This document shows, one piece after another, positions 62,390-64,000 of a stretch of 64,000 nt of DNA. The translations under genes and the position numbers were made by a program. The notes beneath the pieces were generated by a model that made no database searches, was not told the DNA's origin, and saw nothing but the letters and a program-made list of their open reading frames with translations. Within the stretch, counting starts at the first letter, position 1; each line of letters begins with the position of its first letter. The stretch comes from Robertmurraya andreesenii (lineage in GTDB: Bacteria; Bacillota; Bacilli; Bacillales; Cytobacillaceae). The stretch lies in contig NZ_JAUSTU010000006.1 in NCBI RefSeq assembly GCF_030813005.1, positions 143,402 to 207,401 on the forward strand, written 5' to 3'.

Positions 62390-62686
62390 ATGGTAAATGA
62401 GGAACAAGTGATATTTACAAAAATCTCATTTGATGAAATGGCAAGTGAAGAACTGAAGTCTTATGACGCAGTATTTATCAGGGAAAATAATCTTTCAGAG
62501 GCCGCTAAAAGCCAATATGCAGACGTTTACCTAAATTCATCAATTCCATTCTTTTTTATATCAGCTAATAATCATATCCCTTTTACCGTAAAAGAAACAG
62601 CATATAATGAGTCTTGGAATTGGACTGCTGGTCAAAGCTACGCTGTTGGGGTTCTTCCCAATTTTAAGGGGAGAGGTTGTGAATAA
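62390..62686 (+). CDS. Hypothetical protein, possibly an N-terminally truncated remnant
   Basis: A 98-residue frame with a stop four codons before its ATG and only a weak AGAGGA site. The sequence starts with what looks like the middle of a folded domain (a beta-alpha pattern: VIFTKISFDEM, YDAVFI, IPFFFIS) and ends abruptly after VLPNFKGRGCE. It sits between degenerate repeats. It may be a real small protein, but a fragment of a longer lost gene is as likely. Confidence 0.45.
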   Translation: MVNEEQVIFTKISFDEMASEELKSYDAVFIRENNLSEAAKSQYADVYLNSSIPFFFISANNHIPFTVKETAYNESWNWTAGQSYAVGVLPNFKGRGCE

Positions 62687-62745
62687 ATATACTTAAAGTA
62701 ACGGGGCAAGAGTTGATTGGAGGAGCGACTAACTTAGACGGTTGT

Positions 62746-62796
62746 GAAGAAATAGACGATGAAACAACCTTTCAACGAAGAAACGTTGTTTTCTTC
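62746..62796 (+). repeat. Degenerate repeat, copy 2
   Basis: Partner of the repeat at 61221-61275, same orientation, about 1.5 kb away; the core at 62762-62796 matches it at 29 of 35 positions. It lies in the 501-base gap 62687-63187. Confidence 0.45.
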
Positions 62797-62893
62797 TTAT
62801 CCTTATTCTTTGGCTTATTCGAAGAATCTTCGGCACAGTAGCCATGCATTCTTCTTCAAAAACAGTATCAACCAAGTTATGTGCAAACAGAAT

Positions 62894-62934
62894 AAAACAA
62901 CTTTTTTAAATTCCTTACTTAGTAAGGTTGTTTT
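62894..62934 (+). terminator. Terminator-like hairpin overlapping the first operator
   Basis: AAAACAA (62894-62900) can pair with TTGTTTT (62928-62934) outside the inner CCTTACT/AGTAAGG stem, with T-rich sequence at the end. It may end rightward transcription, but the inner stem is also operator copy 1, so its role is uncertain. Confidence 0.35.
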
Positions 62935-62978
62935 TTTATAAAATATGGGTATAATAAGAGTAACCTTACTTAGTAAGG
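62913..62978 (+). promoter_or_regulatory. Promoter flanked by two identical 15-bp operators
   Basis: TTGTTT (62928-62933), 16-base spacer and TATAAT (62950-62955) form a promoter. The palindrome CCTTACTTAGTAAGG occurs directly before the -35 (62913-62927) and again at the predicted transcription start (62964-62978). The copies are identical and 51 bases apart, close to five helical turns. This suits cooperative repression, most simply by the toxin-antitoxin pair downstream, although about 210 bases separate it from the antitoxin start. Confidence 0.6.
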
Positions 62979-63187
62979 ATATATACCATCTATATTCCCA
63001 CTAGTAGCTGAAACATTATATAAAAAAGCAAATAAACATTAATAGATATTAAAAAACACAAAACATAGTCGAACAAATTTAACTGGGAAAAAAGTTGAAG
63101 TAAACACATAAACCAAAAAATATGAGAAAGTAGTTGTTCGTAGAGACTGTAAATAGAAGTTGAGAAACTAAAAGGATGATAAATAAT

Positions 63188-63634
63188 ATGAAAATACAAA
63201 TTGCAGAGGGCGCTAACGAATTCGGGAATATTCGTGAGTATAGGGATATAAAAATTACATCTAAAAGGCAACTCACGATACCAAAGGCTTTTTTTGATTA
63301 TTTAGGAATAGAAGAAACGGTCCATGCTTATTTGCTAGACAACGCTATACTAATCAAACCAGAACAAAAAAAGTCTATTCAAGATCAAGATATTCAAACG
63401 ATCCTACAAAATGTGATGAGTGAAGGGTTTTCTGGTGATGATTTAGCAGATGAATTTTCACGTCGAGTGAAAGAATACAACAGGTTTTTGGATAACCGTA
63501 TTGATGGATTTCTAAATGACATAACAAGTGATGCGGTGTCGGAGGAGGATGAAGGAGACGATTTTAATGGGCTCGACATGTTCTTCGACGAAGAAAATGG
63601 AAAGAATCTTGAAAAAGGTAGAGAAAAGCAATAG
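63188..63634 (+). CDS. AbrB/SpoVT-domain antitoxin
   Basis: A 148-residue protein with an N-terminal swapped-hairpin AbrB/MazE-type DNA-binding domain (about residues 15-56: DIKITSKRQLTIPKAFFDYL then LLDNAILIKP) and an acidic, helical C-terminus (about 60-148) that would wrap the toxin. AAAAGGATGA precedes ATG at 63188; ATG at 63176 lies within that site. The toxin gene overlaps its end by 68 bases in another frame. It should repress its own operon. The pairing of an AbrB-type antitoxin with a RelE/ParE-fold toxin is a known but less common mix. Confidence 0.82.
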   Translation: MKIQIAEGANEFGNIREYRDIKITSKRQLTIPKAFFDYLGIEETVHAYLLDNAILIKPEQKKSIQDQDIQTILQNVMSEGFSGDDLADEFSRRVKEYNRFLDNRIDGFLNDITSDAVSEEDEGDDFNGLDMFFDEENGKNLEKGREKQ

Positions 63635-63863
63635 CAAGCTTTACGAAGAATTTATTAAGCACCAAGAAGAAATATTAAAGGAACCATCCATTGGTTCTCC
63701 CTTAAAAGGCGACCTAAAGGATTTAAGATCCTTAGATTTCAAGTTTCAACAAGTTTCATTGCGAATTTGCTATCAATATTTCGAAGGGGATAATCACATA
63801 ATATTCGTCTATTTTGGAACGAGAGAGAATTTCTATAAAGATGTAAAGCGTTATCTACATTAA
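63567..63863 (+). CDS. RelE/ParE-fold toxin
   Basis: About 98 residues. Typical RelE/ParE features are the N-terminal helices (LKKVEKSNSKLYEEFIKHQE), a central GSPLKGDLKDLRSLDF and a C-terminal strand region ICYQYFEGDNHIIFVYFGTRENFY with basic residues. Such toxins are ribosome-dependent mRNA endonucleases or gyrase poisons; which one cannot be told. ATG at 63567 has AAGGAGA eight bases upstream; ATG at 63597 (88 residues) is a possible alternative. It overlaps the antitoxin gene and ends just before a terminator. Confidence 0.82.
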   Translation: MGSTCSSTKKMERILKKVEKSNSKLYEEFIKHQEEILKEPSIGSPLKGDLKDLRSLDFKFQQVSLRICYQYFEGDNHIIFVYFGTRENFYKDVKRYLH

Positions 63864-63870
63864 TCAGTTC

Positions 63871-63905
63871 AAGCCACCTTAAGAGTATGGGTGGCTTTAT
63901 TTTTC
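63871..63905 (+). terminator. Terminator of the toxin-antitoxin operon
   Basis: AAGCCACC (63871-63878) pairs with GGTGGCTT (63890-63897), then TTATTTTT. Confidence 0.85.
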
Positions 63906-63915
63906 GTAGAAAGAA

Positions 63916-63938
63916 AACCCTACGCTAGGCGTAGGGTT
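63916..63938 (-). terminator. Leftward terminator at the window edge
   Basis: Perfect 10-bp stem AACCCTACGC (63916-63925) with GCGTAGGGTT (63929-63938), three-base loop. On the minus strand, it is followed by TTTTCTTTCT, so it ends a transcript arriving from beyond the right edge. Confidence 0.7.
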
Positions 63939-63947
63939 CTGGAAAGC

Positions 63948-64000
63948 TTATAGCGATGTATTAAAAAAATCCCAACCTGGTGTTAAAATAAATTTTGGTT
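63948..64000 (-). CDS. Possible 3' end of a minus-strand gene (partial)
   Basis: One minus-strand frame is open from the right edge to a stop at 63948-63950 and ends ILTPGWDFFNTSL. The stop lies ten bases before the leftward terminator, which supports it as a real gene end. Too short to identify. Confidence 0.35.
   Translation of the reverse strand, partial: PKFILTPGWDFFNTSL

Noticed and set aside
62759..62941. 60-codon plus-strand frame before the toxin-antitoxin promoter
   Set aside because: Made of repeat copy 2 and a terminator-like hairpin; no ribosome binding site.
62990..63271. Two hydrophobic minus-strand frames near the antitoxin start
   Set aside because: Arise from A-rich plus-strand leader sequence and run into the antitoxin gene; compositional artefact.
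1..64000. tRNA, rRNA, CRISPR array, intact insertion sequence or prophage
   Set aside because: None seen by reading; no repeat-spacer pattern, transposase or phage structural genes.

Overview
The window looks like the chromosome of a low-GC, Gram-positive, probably spore-forming Bacillaceae (Bacillus sensu lato). Supporting signs are strong AGGAGG-type ribosome binding sites with many TTG and GTG starts, sigma-A promoters, a CcpA cre box, a Spo0E-type phosphatase, an LTA synthase, a CwlO-like endopeptidase, a HemAT-type oxygen sensor and a spore-type sulfolactate pathway. No rRNA, tRNA, CRISPR array, intact insertion sequence or prophage was seen.

Layout. (1) 1-3.2 kb: end of an oligopeptide ABC transporter operon. 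(2) 3.7-14.9 kb: a glycolate/glyoxylate locus with a FadR-type GntR regulator, a three-subunit glycolate oxidase (glcE-glcF-glcD order), malate synthase G, an FAH-family enzyme, an IclR regulator and a lactate/glycolate permease. Together these take glycolate in, oxidise it to glyoxylate and condense that with acetyl-CoA to malate. (3) 15-26.8 kb: anaerobic respiration. A leftward operon (PucR-type regulator, cytoplasmic molybdopterin oxidoreductase, ferredoxin subunit) and a rightward Dms-like operon (radical SAM protein, TorD chaperone, Tat-exported DmsA-like enzyme, DmsB, DmsC, polyferredoxin, TatA) diverge from a region holding a perfect FNR-type box. (4) 26.9-31.9 kb: glycerate kinase, LTA synthase and an NlpC/P60 endopeptidase.

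(5) 31.9-39.1 kb: signalling genes. A leftward partner-switching set (pseudo-receiver-PP2C phosphatase, RsbW-like kinase, chemoreceptor, STAS protein), a diguanylate cyclase, and a globin-MCP-CZB oxygen receptor. (6) 39.4-41.6 kb: modA-modB without modC, and a YitT-family membrane protein. (7) 41.7-53.8 kb: a complete AI-2 (Lsr) uptake and processing system, lsrK-lsrR divergent from lsrACDBF, with a cupin where lsrG would be expected, then a DJ-1 protein, a class II aldolase and a chemoreceptor. The intergenic control region shows two promoters, a cre box and candidate LsrR sites. (8) 53.8-59.5 kb: a sulfate-to-sulfolactate operon (phosphosulfolactate synthase, histidine phosphatase, cysH, sat, cysC) divergent from an apparent in-frame MFS-TSUP transporter fusion. 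(9) 59.5-64 kb: CPBP protease, DedA protein, small hypothetical proteins, degenerate repeats, and an AbrB/RelE-type toxin-antitoxin pair behind a promoter flanked by two identical 15-bp operators.

The best candidates for something not well described are the sulfolactate operon with a histidine phosphatase in the ComB position and its fused transporter, the radical SAM/TorD pair in the Dms operon, the partner-switching set with a degenerate receiver and its own chemoreceptor, and the Lsr system with its replaced processing gene and nearby chemoreceptor.
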